Positions 26,278 through 35,188 of a stretch of 64,000 nucleotides of DNA are shown in pieces. This stretch comes from JAGVSR01 sp033765145 (GTDB lineage Bacteria; Pseudomonadota; Alphaproteobacteria; Rhizobiales; Hyphomicrobiaceae). Both the position numbers and the translations under genes were made by a program. Position 1 is the first letter of the stretch. Every line of letters starts with the position of its first letter. A model generated the notes under the pieces. That model was not told the origin of the DNA, did not search any database, and worked only from the letters and a program-made list of their open reading frames with translations. The stretch covers positions 124,001 to 188,000 of the forward strand of contig JANRIH010000009.1 in NCBI GenBank assembly GCA_033765145.1. The letters are read 5' to 3'.

Positions 26278-26390
26278 CCCGTCCCTCGTACCTTGCGAAC
26301 CGTAGGGCCCTTCAGGGCCCTACGGTTGAAGTAAGACATTTGTTTTTCCGCCGCAGGATCGACAGCGGACATAGAAGGACGGGATGCTTC
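26270..26390 (-). ncRNA. Candidate retron msr-msd RNA upstream of the RT-TIR gene
   Basis: Read on the minus strand, two arms at 26386-26374 and 26287-26275 (plus-strand sequences GAAGGACGGGATG and CATCCCGTCCCTC) pair over 13 bp with one G-U wobble, and 4 more bp follow after a 1-nt bulge. This resembles retron a1/a2. Between them lies a perfect 13-bp hairpin with a 4-nt loop at 26298-26327 (stem AACCGTAGGGCCC), the candidate msd. A weaker stem-loop lies at about 26345-26367 (candidate msr). The length, about 120 nt, is short for a retron RNA. The a2 arm includes the RT ribosome site and start codon. Promoter and branch guanosine are not determined. Confidence 0.6.
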
Positions 26391-26446
26391 AGGTGAAAGT
26401 GTGTCGGGGATGGGGGCGGGGAGTCAATAGGTGGTGGGATTGGGGA

Positions 26447-26483
26447 GTAGGCAGCAGGCAGCAGGCATTAGGCAGTAGGCAGC
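26447..26483. repeat. Heptamer tandem repeat (GGCAGCA/GGCAGTA/GGCATTA)
   Basis: About five consecutive 7-bp units lie between hisF and the retron RNA. Shorter copies of the same heptamer occur at 5878-5893 and 49917-49933, always at gene ends or in intergenic DNA. The surrounding 26391-26542 otherwise shows no gene. Confidence 0.7.
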
Positions 26484-26542
26484 GACTATGGCGGACGCTA
26501 GTGTTCAAATGTGAGCACAAGGGGTAATGACGGGTGTGGGTC

Positions 26543-27325
26543 TCAGACCCCGTCCATGCGCATCGCGAGACCTGCGCTGGCCATGTGGTGCTTCGCTTCG
26601 GCGATCGTGTGTTGGCCGAAGTGGAAGATGGATGCGGCCAGAACGGCCGACGCATGTCCGTCGCGCACGCCTTCGACCAGATGATCGAGCGTGCCGACGC
26701 CGCCCGACGCGATGACGGGCACATTGACAGCATCTGAAATCGCTCGGGTCAGCGCGATGTCGAAGCCGGCCTTCGTGCCGTCGCGATCCATGGACGTCAG
26801 CAGAATTTCGCCGGCACCCAGCGACACGACATCTTTCGCGTACCCGATGGCTTCGATGCCCGTCGGCTTGCGACCGCCATGCGTGAAGATTTCCCAGCGT
26901 GGCGGCTCGCCCTCTTTCGATACGCGCTTGGCATCGATCGCGACGACGATGCACTGCGATCCGAATTTTTCGGCGCCCTCGCGCACGATATTCCGATCCG
27001 CGACGGCGGCTGAGTTGATCGAGACCTTGTCGGCGCCGGCGTGAAGAAGCTTGCGAATGTCCTCGGTCGTTCTGACACCGCCGCCGACCGTCAGCGGCAT
27101 GAAGCACCGCTCGGCCGTTCGTTCCACGATATCGAAGATCGTGTCGCGGTTCTCATGGCTTGCGGTGATGTCGAGAAAGCAGAGCTCGTCCGCGCCGGCA
27201 GCGTCATAGCGCGCGGCGGCTTCGACGGGATCGCCCGCGTCGATCAGGTCTTCGAACTGGACGCCTTTGACGACACGGCCTTTGGCGACGTCGAGGCAGG
27301 GGATTATGCGGACTTTAAGGGTCAT
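26543..27325 (-). CDS. hisF: Imidazole glycerol phosphate synthase cyclase subunit HisF
   Basis: HisF forms IGP and AICAR from PRFAR and ammonia delivered by HisH. The 260-residue barrel has the N-terminal IIPCLDVAKGRVVKG with the catalytic Asp, PLTVGGGVRTTEDI, and the second catalytic Asp in LLTSMDRDGTKAGFD, followed by the phosphate-binding VIASGGVGT. The frame extends 16 codons upstream but the family N-terminus is the ATG at 27325. hisH, hisE and hisB are not in the window. Confidence 0.95.
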   Translation of the reverse strand: MTLKVRIIPCLDVAKGRVVKGVQFEDLIDAGDPVEAAARYDAAGADELCFLDITASHENRDTIFDIVERTAERCFMPLTVGGGVRTTEDIRKLLHAGADKVSINSAAVADRNIVREGAEKFGSQCIVVAIDAKRVSKEGEPPRWEIFTHGGRKPTGIEAIGYAKDVVSLGAGEILLTSMDRDGTKAGFDIALTRAISDAVNVPVIASGGVGTLDHLVEGVRDGHASAVLAASIFHFGQHTIAEAKHHMASAGLAMRMDGV

Positions 27326-27447
27326 GGATGGGTCATATCGCGAGGGGCGGAATGGGGCAAGCTGCCGGTCCACGGGTTGTCGATCCGTGAGCGAAACCCT
27401 ATGAACATCGCGAAACCCTGCTCGCGACTTCTGATAAGGATTGGAAC

Positions 27448-28320
27448 ATGCCTCTCGGACCTCCGCGCCGTCTGTCCATCGCTGCGCTCGCTGCTCTCGT
27501 CTCTTCAGCGGCCGCGCTCGCTGGCCCGAAGGTTGCGACCAAGCTCTGGGAGACGACCGGCTTCAAGAACCCCGAGTCCGCACTCTTCGATGCGGGCGGA
27601 GGCACGCTCTACGTCAGCAACGTCAATGGCGAACCTCTGGCCAAGGACGGGAACGGGTTCATCTCCAAGGTCGCGCCCGACGGCACGATCACGACGCTGG
27701 AATGGGTCAAGGGTTTCGACGGACCCAAGGGTCTCGCCAAGGTCGGGGGCAAGCTCTACGTGTCCGACATCGACCAGCTGGTCGAGATCGACATCGCGAC
27801 GGCCGCCATCGTCGCGCGCTATCCCGCGAAAGATGCGAAGTTCATGAACGACGTCGCGGCGGACAGCGCGGGCAACGTCTATGTCAGCGATACCGGGACG
27901 AGCACCATCTGGCGGCTTTCGGGCGGCGCATTCGAGATTTGGCTCGCCGATCCGAAGCTCGAGAATCCGAACGGCCTGCTCGTCGAAGGGGACAAGATGC
28001 TGGTCGCGTCCTGGGGTGGAGGGTCACCCGATAAGCCGAGCCGCATGTTCACCGTGGACCTCGCGACGAAAGCCATCGCACCGCATGGGTTGGGCGAACC
28101 GATCGGCAATCTCGACGGTCTCGAGCCCGACGGCGACGGCGGCTATTTCCTGACCGACTGGGTCGCCGGCAACTTCCATCGCGTCGGGCGTAAAGGGAAA
28201 GTCAGGCTGCTCATGGATCTTGGCCAGGGAGCGGCCGACCTCGGCTACGACCCGGCGACGAAGACGGTCTATGTCCCGCAGATGATGACGAGCGTGCTCT
28301 TTGCGTTCAAGGTGGAGTAG
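27448..28320 (+). CDS. Secreted SMP-30/gluconolactonase-like beta-propeller protein
   Basis: The 290-residue protein has a signal peptide (LSIAALAALVSSAAALA) and a six-blade propeller pattern: repeated strands such as GGTLYVSNVNGEPLAKDG, KLYVSDIDQLVEIDI and GNVYVSDTGTSTIWRLSGG. Asn/Asp residues in ENPNGLLVEGD and IGNLDGLEPDGDGG may be metal ligands as in SMP-30. Lactonase activity is possible but unproven. It is divergent from hisF, and a terminator-like hairpin follows. Confidence 0.75.
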   Translation: MPLGPPRRLSIAALAALVSSAAALAGPKVATKLWETTGFKNPESALFDAGGGTLYVSNVNGEPLAKDGNGFISKVAPDGTITTLEWVKGFDGPKGLAKVGGKLYVSDIDQLVEIDIATAAIVARYPAKDAKFMNDVAADSAGNVYVSDTGTSTIWRLSGGAFEIWLADPKLENPNGLLVEGDKMLVASWGGGSPDKPSRMFTVDLATKAIAPHGLGEPIGNLDGLEPDGDGGYFLTDWVAGNFHRVGRKGKVRLLMDLGQGAADLGYDPATKTVYVPQMMTSVLFAFKVE

Positions 28321-28351
28321 CGGATCCGAGCCTGACATCCGCATGTGAAGG

Positions 28352-28396
28352 CCCCGGACTTGCGCTCGCGCGCAATCCGGGGACCAGCCATTTTTT
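28352..28396 (+). terminator. Rho-independent-type terminator after the beta-propeller gene
   Basis: A GC-rich stem (arms 28352-28365 and 28370-28382, one bulged base, TCGC loop) is followed eight bases later by six T residues at 28391-28396. It lies 31 bases past the stop at 28320. Confidence 0.6.
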
Positions 28397-28497
28397 CTGG
28401 GGGCGTCAGTCTTTCAGATCGGCCGACGACCACGCCAGGGTTTCATTCTAAGGATCAGACTGCCGAGGGCTGGCTCAGGATACCTCTGGTCCGCCGA

Positions 28498-29283
28498 TCA
28501 GCGCCACACGCCGTCGAGCCAGCTTCGGCCGCGCGCAGCGTCGCCTGTCCGATCGACGGCGATCGTCAGCGCGGCTGTGACGCCGCCGTCCGATCGTGTC
28601 GTCGCGAGGACGGTGCCGCCGCCATCGGGGCCCGCCGCGCGGAAGATGAAATCGCGGTCGTTGGTGGTGTCCTGCGTGCCGCGCGAACGATAGTCTACCG
28701 CTTCGGCGTAGATGCGCGCGGCCAGGGCATCGGGGAAGTAGAGCTGTCCCGTCAGAACGGTCTTCGTGTCGAGAAAGACCTTGACGTGAATATGTGCCGT
28801 GCGGCCGGGATACCAGCCGGGAAAGATCGTGTCGAAGACGACGCGCCCGTCGCCGTCCGTCATCTGCGTGCCGCGCAGATAACTTTCGCCCTCGGCGCTC
28901 GTCGTTCCGTCGTCGCCCTGGCCGCGGTAGCCGGAATAGACGCCGCGCGCGTCGGAATGCCAAACGTCAACGCGCGCATCGGCGATCGGCGTGCAAGGAC
29001 CCTGCTCGATGATCGTCAAATCGAGGCGCAGCGGCACGCCCGGCCTTCCGCCCGTGATGTCGCGGCGCACGAGCTTCGGGTCGAAGTAGAACGGCCCTTC
29101 GACAGCCTGAGGAACCAGCGTGCACGTGCCGGGCGATTGCGTGGCGGCGGCGGGCTGAAGCGTGGCTGGCGTGGGCGTGGCAGGCGGGTCGGCCGCACGC
29201 GCCTTGGCGTTCGGCAGCGCGACGCTCGTGGCCCCTATTGCCATGCCCCATAGCGCCTGACGGCGTGACAGTCTCTCGATCAT
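28498..29283 (-). CDS. TAT-exported intradiol ring-cleavage dioxygenase
   Basis: The 261-residue protein has a twin-arginine signal (LSRRQALWGMAIGATSVAL) and a Pro/Ala-rich spacer. The dioxygenase domain has the four Fe(III) ligands in order: Tyr116 (ARGVYSGY), Tyr158, His164 and His166 (GWYPGRTAHIHVK). Intradiol enzymes split catechol- or protocatechuate-type rings between the hydroxyls. Periplasmic members like this are known, but their substrates are mostly undefined. No aromatic-pathway genes adjoin it. Confidence 0.88.
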   Translation of the reverse strand: MIERLSRRQALWGMAIGATSVALPNAKARAADPPATPTPATLQPAAATQSPGTCTLVPQAVEGPFYFDPKLVRRDITGGRPGVPLRLDLTIIEQGPCTPIADARVDVWHSDARGVYSGYRGQGDDGTTSAEGESYLRGTQMTDGDGRVVFDTIFPGWYPGRTAHIHVKVFLDTKTVLTGQLYFPDALAARIYAEAVDYRSRGTQDTTNDRDFIFRAAGPDGGGTVLATTRSDGGVTAALTIAVDRTGDAARGRSWLDGVWR

Positions 29284-29348
29284 GTTTGCCTCGCGATCTC
29301 ACGGTCGAACGACGGAGCGCCGAAAATCCGTCGCTCGTGCGGCGCATT

Positions 29349-30047
29349 TCAGGTGGCCGCGACGATCTGGCCATCCACGACGCGGACCTGACGGTCGGTT
29401 CGCGCAGCGAGGTTCAAGTCATGGGTCACCATGATGATGGCGCGGCCCGTCTCGTCCACGAGGCGGCGGAAAATCCTCAGGACCTGTTCGCTCGAAGCGC
29501 TATCAAGATTGCCCGTCGGCTCGTCGGCCAGGATCACCAGCGGCTCGTTCGCGAGCGCGCGGGCGATGGCGACCCTCTGGCGCTGGCCGCCGGACAGCTG
29601 TTCCGGCCGCTTATGGCTGTGGTCCGCGAGTCCAAGCGAGGCAAGAAGGCGGTGCGCGCGGTCGCGGCATTCCTCTTCGTTCCATCGGCCGAGGGCCCGC
29701 ATCGGCAGCATGACGTTCTGAAGTGCCGTGAACTCCGGCAGCAAGAAGTGGAATTGGAAAATGAAGCCGAGCGTTTCGAGCCGCACGGCCGCGCGCTCGG
29801 TTTCGTCGAGCCCGCTCACGGGTTCGCCCTCGATCAGGACTTCGCCTTCGGTTGGGACGTCGAGAAGGCCAAGAAGATAGAGAAGAGAACTCTTACCCGA
29901 ACCCGATGGGCCTGTGATCGCGATGAACTCTCCATGTGCAATCGAGAGGCCGATGTTGCGGACGAGCGTCGTCGGAATGGCGTCGCCGATGATGCGTGTG
30001 ACGTTGCGCATCTCGATGATCGGGCCATTGGCGCGGGGTTCCGTCAT
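29349..30047 (-). CDS. ABC transporter ATPase, MacB/LolD type
   Basis: The 232-residue ATPase carries Walker A (GPSGSGKSS), signature LSGGQRQRVAIARAL, Walker B (LVILADEPTG) and the H-loop in VTHDL. The FHFLLPEFTALQNVMLP segment is typical of the MacB/LolD branch, which powers mechanotransmission rather than substrate passage through the bilayer. Its start overlaps the permease stop by four bases, the last step of a coupled adaptor-permease-ATPase operon. Confidence 0.92.
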   Translation of the reverse strand: MTEPRANGPIIEMRNVTRIIGDAIPTTLVRNIGLSIAHGEFIAITGPSGSGKSSLLYLLGLLDVPTEGEVLIEGEPVSGLDETERAAVRLETLGFIFQFHFLLPEFTALQNVMLPMRALGRWNEEECRDRAHRLLASLGLADHSHKRPEQLSGGQRQRVAIARALANEPLVILADEPTGNLDSASSEQVLRIFRRLVDETGRAIIMVTHDLNLAARTDRQVRVVDGQIVAAT

Positions 30048-31279
30048 GAGGCCCCGCGAATAATGTCCACGGGGTTCGCGCGCGATGCTTTCCGGGCCGG
30101 CAGGAAGCCCGCGATGACGGACGACGCGAGCGCGACCAAGCCCGCCAATCCATAGTGGAGCGGCGAATACTCCATCGGCATATGGGTCACGTCCATGAAC
30201 GGGCTCTTGAACTCGATCGTTTCGAACGCTTGGCAGAGTGCATAGCCCAGCCCCCAGCCGATGAGCGTTCCGGCGAGGCCGATCATCAGCGCTTCGAGGA
30301 GGAAGATGCGCCGCACCGTGCCCTCGGTGAAGCCGAGCGATTTCAGAATGGCGATGTCGCGCGTCTTCTCGTGCGTGATGGTCGAGATGATGTTGTAGGT
30401 TCCGAACGATGCGACGAGGAGGATCGCCCCGACGACAGTGTACATGACGAAATTGCGGATCTCGAATGTGGAGAGCAGATCCTCATTCGCTTCCTGCCAC
30501 GAGACGGATTTGTAGCCGGTCTGAGCTTCGATGCGCGATGCGATGGCGCGGGCCTGCATGATCTCGTCGACGCGAATGCGGATGGCATTCACGAGGCCAG
30601 TCTGACCGGCGAGGATTTGCGCGGTCTTCAATAGCACGGTCGCCTGGGTTTCGTCGTTCTGCGCGATGCCGGTGTGGCTCAGTCCGACGACGGTGCAGGA
30701 GAGCGTCTGGCCAACGCCCGATACGAGCGTGATCGTGTTCCCGATCCGCGCGCCGATGCGGCTCGCCAGCCTGTCGCCGAGAATGATGCCGTTCGAGGCG
30801 GTCGCAAGATCGCCGAGTTTTCCTTGGCGGACCTGCGTTGCAAGCTTCGAAACTTCAGTTTCGCGCTCGATATCAATTCCGGTGACGACAGCGGCGGTGT
30901 CGCGGCCCGCAAATCGTATGACGGCCCGCACTTGCGCGGACGGGGCGAGCGAGCCCGACAGTCCCGGTTCAATTGCGTCCATCAGTGCGAACGGGTTCTT
31001 GATGCCTGGGCGGGTCTCCGGCGTCCGGAGGCCAGCGTAGGACACATCGCTATAGACGTCCTCGGCGGGCTGGCGCGGCGGCTCGCGACGCTCGTCGCTG
31101 ACTGTGATGTGGGGCAGGGCATCGACCAGCTGGCGCGTGAAATCGTTCTGCGAGCCTTCCATGATGGCGGCCATCAGGACCGAGAAGCCGACGCCCATCG
31201 CCACGCCCAACATCCCGACGAGTGTCTGGCGGACGCGGGTCAGCACGTGGGTCAGGGCGATTTCGAACGACAGCCTCAT
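30044..31279 (-). CDS. ABC transporter permease, MacB/FtsX type
   Basis: The 411-residue protein has one N-terminal membrane helix (TLVGMLGVAMGVGFSVLMAAIME), a large periplasmic MacB-PCD-like domain and three C-terminal helices. These include FVMYTVVGAILLVASFGTYN and the FTEGTVRRIFLLEALMIGLAG coupling region, the standard FtsX-like permease fold. The ATG at 31279 overlaps the adaptor stop by four bases. With the ATPase and adaptor it should form a tripartite exporter, perhaps for a lipid, peptide or metabolite; the cargo is unknown. Confidence 0.88.
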   Translation of the reverse strand: MRLSFEIALTHVLTRVRQTLVGMLGVAMGVGFSVLMAAIMEGSQNDFTRQLVDALPHITVSDERREPPRQPAEDVYSDVSYAGLRTPETRPGIKNPFALMDAIEPGLSGSLAPSAQVRAVIRFAGRDTAAVVTGIDIERETEVSKLATQVRQGKLGDLATASNGIILGDRLASRIGARIGNTITLVSGVGQTLSCTVVGLSHTGIAQNDETQATVLLKTAQILAGQTGLVNAIRIRVDEIMQARAIASRIEAQTGYKSVSWQEANEDLLSTFEIRNFVMYTVVGAILLVASFGTYNIISTITHEKTRDIAILKSLGFTEGTVRRIFLLEALMIGLAGTLIGWGLGYALCQAFETIEFKSPFMDVTHMPMEYSPLHYGLAGLVALASSVIAGFLPARKASRANPVDIIRGAS

Positions 31280-32370
31280 GGCTTGGCGGTCTGTTTCGCG
31301 CGGACGCGCGTGCCTTCTTCGAGATCGGGGCGGAAGGGGCTCAAGATCTGGGCGTTTTCGGTGACGTCGCCGGCGATCTCGATGCGGGACGTGCCGTGGA
31401 GACCGGTCACGACGGGCTTCCGAACGATCCGGCCGTCGCGCACGGTTTGAACCCAACCGTCGTGCACGGCTTCGGCGGGCACGAGCAGCGCCTCCGCCTT
31501 TTCGGCAACGACAATGTTCGCTTCGACGCTCATACCGATCATCAGCGGCGTGTCGTCGGGAAGGGAGAGATAGACGCGGAACGTCTTGGTGTCTGCATCG
31601 CCCTTCGGGCGGACCCGCTTGACGGTGGCTTCGAGCGGCGTGCCCTTGTGGCCTTCGTGGCGGAGGAGGACCTTCTGGCCGACCCTCACGCGGGCGATAT
31701 CGTCCTCGTTCACATCTGAGACGACGTGGAGCGGCTTCAGTTGACCGACCCAGATGAGAACGTCATTCGCCGTCGTGCCTGCAATTTCGCCGACTTCGCC
31801 GACGCGCTTTAGCACGATGCCTTCGATCGGTGATTTCAATGCGAGTTCGCCGATCCGGGTCTTCTGGGCGGCGATGCGCGCCTCATACTCGCGAACTTGC
31901 GTAAGCTTTTCTTCGTAGGTTGCGACGGGCGTGGCGTTGCGTTCGAGCAATCGTTCGTGACGCTTGGCGTCGTCCTGGACCTTGGCGAGCCGTGCTTCGA
32001 GTTCGGCCAACTCCGCGCGTTCGGCACTATCGTCGAGGCGGGCCAGGACGTCGCCCGGCTTCACGGTCTCGCCTTCGCATTTGCAGAGGTCGACGATGCG
32101 CTTGCGGAGGGGTGCGGCGACCTTCGCCCAATTGACCGGTTCGACGATGCCGGTCGCGTAGACGACTTCGGCGACCGACCCCTTGCTGACGCGCGTGGCC
32201 GAGGCTTCAATGCTCTGAGCCAGGAGCCACCAGAGCGCCGGCACGAGCAGAGCCGCCGCGAGCGCTGCCCATCGAGGCCAGGGGTGGTCGTGATGCGAGT
32301 GATGGGGCACGACGTGCGGAGGCGCGGAACCCGCAGCGATCGAAGGCGATTTGTCGACTTCTTTCTGCAT
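31276..32370 (-). CDS. Periplasmic adaptor (HlyD/MacA-like membrane fusion protein)
   Basis: The 364-residue protein has an N-terminal membrane anchor (WAALAAALLVPALWWLLAQ). It then shows a split lipoyl/coiled-coil hairpin (LAELEARLAKVQDDAKRHER) and beta-barrel segments in the order typical of RND/MacA adaptors. A His-rich stretch (HHSHHDHP) precedes the anchor. It starts the three-gene exporter operon. ATG 32370 is preferred because of a GAGG site; the frame from 32532 adds 54 residues without support. Confidence 0.88.
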   Translation of the reverse strand: MQKEVDKSPSIAAGSAPPHVVPHHSHHDHPWPRWAALAAALLVPALWWLLAQSIEASATRVSKGSVAEVVYATGIVEPVNWAKVAAPLRKRIVDLCKCEGETVKPGDVLARLDDSAERAELAELEARLAKVQDDAKRHERLLERNATPVATYEEKLTQVREYEARIAAQKTRIGELALKSPIEGIVLKRVGEVGEIAGTTANDVLIWVGQLKPLHVVSDVNEDDIARVRVGQKVLLRHEGHKGTPLEATVKRVRPKGDADTKTFRVYLSLPDDTPLMIGMSVEANIVVAEKAEALLVPAEAVHDGWVQTVRDGRIVRKPVVTGLHGTSRIEIAGDVTENAQILSPFRPDLEEGTRVRAKQTAKP

Positions 32371-32585
32371 ACGCAAGACAGCCTCTGCCAGAGTGGCCGA
32401 TCGGAACCCAGAGAAAAGTGCTCGGTACGGTGCCAGGTCTGGTGCCGATCCGCGGCGCTCAACGGTCCTTATCGTCCGCCGGACCCATTCGGCATAGCTT
32501 CGACGCAGACGGCCGTCCATCACGGCCGCCACAGCCGGTTGATCGGAAACGAACGCGATTGCTGTCCTGGCGCAGAATTCGGGCG

Positions 32586-33551
32586 CTATTCAGCCGCTTC
32601 AGCGTGCGCGCCGGCATGGGCGAGGTAGCGCTCCGCCTCCAATGCCGCCATGCAGCCCATGCCGGCGGCCGTTACGGCCTGGCGATAGGTCTCGTCCTTC
32701 ACGTCGCCGGCCGCGAAGACGCCTGGGATCGATGTCGCGGTCGAGTCGGGTTTCGTAATGAGATAGCCGCCGGGGGTCGTCTCGAGTTGGCCCTTGAAGA
32801 GTTCGGTCGCGGGGGAATGGCCGATCGCGATGAAGACACCGTCGGCGGCGCGTTCCGTCACGGCGCCGGTCTTGACGTTCTTCAAGCGGACGCCCGTGAC
32901 GGATTTCGGGGAGGCCGCGCCGACGATCTCGTCGATGGCGCTGTCCCAGACAACCTCGATCTTGGGGTTCTTGAATAAGCGGTCCTGGAGAATTTTCTCC
33001 GCGCGGAAGCCATCACGCCGATGGACGATCGTCACCTTCTTGGCGAAGTTCGTCAGGAACAGCGCCTCCTCGACGGCCGTATTGCCACCGCCGACGACGA
33101 CGACGTCCTTGCCCTTGTAGAAGAAGCCGTCGCACGTCGCGCAGGCGGACACGCCGAAGCCTTTGAAGTGCTCTTCGGACGGGATGCCGAGCCAGCGTGC
33201 TTGAGCGCCCGTGCAGATGATGAGCACGTCGCAGGTGTAAACGTCGCCCGAGTCGCCCTCGAGCCGGAACGGCCGGTGTTTCAGGTCTACCTTCGAAATG
33301 TGATCCATGATGACGTCCGTGCCGACGTGCTCGGCCTGCGCCTTCATCTGCTCCATGAGCCAGGGACCCTGGATCACGTCGGCGAAGCCGGGATAATTCT
33401 CGACGTCGGTGGTGATCGTCAGCTGGCCGCCGGGCTGGACGCCCTGAATGATGACGGGCTTCAACATGGCGCGTGCCGCGTAGATGGCGGCCGTATAACC
33501 CGCCGGGCCCGAACCCAGGATGATGACCTTCTCGTGTCTCGGCTTCGTCAT
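32586..33551 (-). CDS. trxB: Thioredoxin reductase
   Basis: The 321-residue flavoprotein reduces thioredoxin with NADPH. The FAD-binding GSGPAGYTAAIYAARA is at the N-terminus, the redox-active disulfide CATC at residues 137-140 and the NADPH-binding GGGNTAVEEALFL in the middle. The C-terminal FAD segment is GVFAAGDVKDETYRQAVTAAG. The ATG at 33551 gives the family N-terminus; the longer frame from 33743 is not used. It is followed after 215 bases by the exporter operon. Confidence 0.96.
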   Translation of the reverse strand: MTKPRHEKVIILGSGPAGYTAAIYAARAMLKPVIIQGVQPGGQLTITTDVENYPGFADVIQGPWLMEQMKAQAEHVGTDVIMDHISKVDLKHRPFRLEGDSGDVYTCDVLIICTGAQARWLGIPSEEHFKGFGVSACATCDGFFYKGKDVVVVGGGNTAVEEALFLTNFAKKVTIVHRRDGFRAEKILQDRLFKNPKIEVVWDSAIDEIVGAASPKSVTGVRLKNVKTGAVTERAADGVFIAIGHSPATELFKGQLETTPGGYLITKPDSTATSIPGVFAAGDVKDETYRQAVTAAGMGCMAALEAERYLAHAGAHAEAAE

Positions 33552-33612
33552 GATCAGTTTGTCCTTGATGGCGCCAATGCTGGAGCGCCTTTCTCGCGCT
33601 TCATATAGTCCT

Positions 33613-34494
33613 TCAGTCCTCCGGCCGCGAGCCCTCGGAAAGCCAATGCACAGCTGCGCGCGCGACCGCAGGTTGCGACAGTATGCGCCGGTGTCCGCAA
33701 CCGTCGAAGGCCCGAATTTCGGCGTTCGGGCAATGGCTTGCAATCTCTTGGGAGTTGCCGATCGGGACTTCTTCGTCGTCCCTGGCGTGGATCAGCAACG
33801 CAGGCTTGCCAATGGCGCGGAGCAGATCTGCGCCCGTCAAGGTGCGGAGCGGACGGTGCGCGATCCTTTCGAGGTGACGCTCGAAATGAGCCTCGGCCTG
33901 ACGCCCGGCGCGCCGGGCCTCCGCAAACTCTTGGGTTATGGCTTCGATCCGGTTCGGCGGCGAGATCAGTACGTAGCGTCCGATCGGCAGCGGGCGATCG
34001 AACGGCGGACCACCAGCGCCTGCGAGCAGAGCCGCGAGGCATCCCATCGAATGGGCGATCACGGCCTCGAACGGGCCCATCGCGCCATCGATGTCGAGGA
34101 TCGAGCGGGTCCAGTCGATGAGGCTCGCGCGGCGCTGCTTGGCGTGGCCGTGGGCTGGGGCCTCTGGGAGAACCGCCCGATATCCGCCACGCACAAGCCT
34201 CTCGGCGAACATCGCCATGAATGCGGCTTCGGCGGTCCAACCGTGGAGAACGAGCACCGCCGGAGCAGAGGCGGCGCTTTTTCCGTCGGGTGAGAACGTG
34301 AAGACGGGGATCGGCCCGTGTCGCGTCGCGACATCATGGCGAACGGCGCGACGGATGAAAGGCCGGGCGCGCTCCACGAGGAGGGCATGATCCGCAGCGC
34401 GCCGCTCGGATAAGCCGGGTGTGCAGAACTCGCGGAACAGCCGATCGCCGGCGAGCGCGGGGCTTTGGGCCGCGCACGTCGCTAGATCTGTCAT
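33613..34494 (-). CDS. Alpha/beta hydrolase
   Basis: The 293-residue protein has the alpha/beta hydrolase core: the oxyanion region LVLHGWTAEAAFMA, the nucleophile elbow AHSMGC (Ser as nucleophile), an Asp in LLIHARDDEEVP and the catalytic His near GCGHRRILSQP. It is soluble, with no signal peptide. Substrate is unknown; esterase or lipase activity is plausible. The start at ATG 34494 removes a 129-residue upstream extension that lacks domain similarity. Confidence 0.85.
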   Translation of the reverse strand: MTDLATCAAQSPALAGDRLFREFCTPGLSERRAADHALLVERARPFIRRAVRHDVATRHGPIPVFTFSPDGKSAASAPAVLVLHGWTAEAAFMAMFAERLVRGGYRAVLPEAPAHGHAKQRRASLIDWTRSILDIDGAMGPFEAVIAHSMGCLAALLAGAGGPPFDRPLPIGRYVLISPPNRIEAITQEFAEARRAGRQAEAHFERHLERIAHRPLRTLTGADLLRAIGKPALLIHARDDEEVPIGNSQEIASHCPNAEIRAFDGCGHRRILSQPAVARAAVHWLSEGSRPED

Positions 34495-34756
34495 GATCGG
34501 CGGCGATGCGATGCGGCGACCGGCGGGGGGCGTCGCCAAGAATTCCTTTCGGCCGCCAAGGAAGGCTCTCCTGTCAGGCTGCGCGGCTGATATAGGTTTT
34601 TCGCCGGGCCTGTCGTGACGGCGGCAGGTCGGAGGAATCGAGTCGATTGCGTTGCGTCCCATCTGGTCAAATGTCGGCGCTGCGCCTATCTCCTCCGGTC
34701 CGAAGGGGCGGTCCATGGGGGCTCTCGAGCCCCACACAGACGGGAGCGGACGGGCC

Positions 34757-35188
34757 ATGACGACGGCATTCGACTGGAGGACGGTTGTCGCGCCCTCGCT
34801 TGAGGATTTCGAGATCATGGCGGCGCAGGCCTGGGAGCGCTTGCCGGGCCATTTCCGCCAGATGTGCGGGGATCTCGTCATCCGGGTCGAGGACTATGCG
34901 ATCGAAGAGGTGCTGGACGAACTCGGCATCGAGAGCGAATTCGACCTCATGGGGCTCTACCAGGGGGTCAGCCTCGATAAGAAGAGTGTGTCGGACGTGC
35001 CGCGCGAGCCCGACATGGTATTTCTCTACCGCCGGGCGATCCTCGATTATTGGGTCGCGGAGGGCGAGCTTCTCGGCGATATCATTACCCATGTGCTTGT
35101 GCACGAGATCGGCCATCATTTTGGCTTCTCGGACGACGATATGGAAGAGATCGAGGCGCTGGCGGCGGGTGACGGCGGGGGGCGATGA
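34757..35188 (+). CDS. Metallopeptidase family protein (zincin-like, DUF1025)
   Basis: The 143-residue protein is of the PF06262 type: an N-terminal helical part is followed by the zinc motif HEIGHHFGF (His116, Glu117, His120). A downstream acidic residue (Asp127 region) could supply the third ligand. This family is widespread and small, and its protease activity is not established. ATG 34757 is chosen at the family N-terminus. Another HExxH protein follows 188 bases downstream. Confidence 0.85.
   Translation: MTTAFDWRTVVAPSLEDFEIMAAQAWERLPGHFRQMCGDLVIRVEDYAIEEVLDELGIESEFDLMGLYQGVSLDKKSVSDVPREPDMVFLYRRAILDYWVAEGELLGDIITHVLVHEIGHHFGFSDDDMEEIEALAAGDGGGR

Noticed and set aside
26298..26327. Perfect hairpin as a terminator for hisF
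   Set aside because: No T run follows on either strand at the right distance, and it sits 216 bases past the hisF stop next to the RT start, within a larger paired structure.
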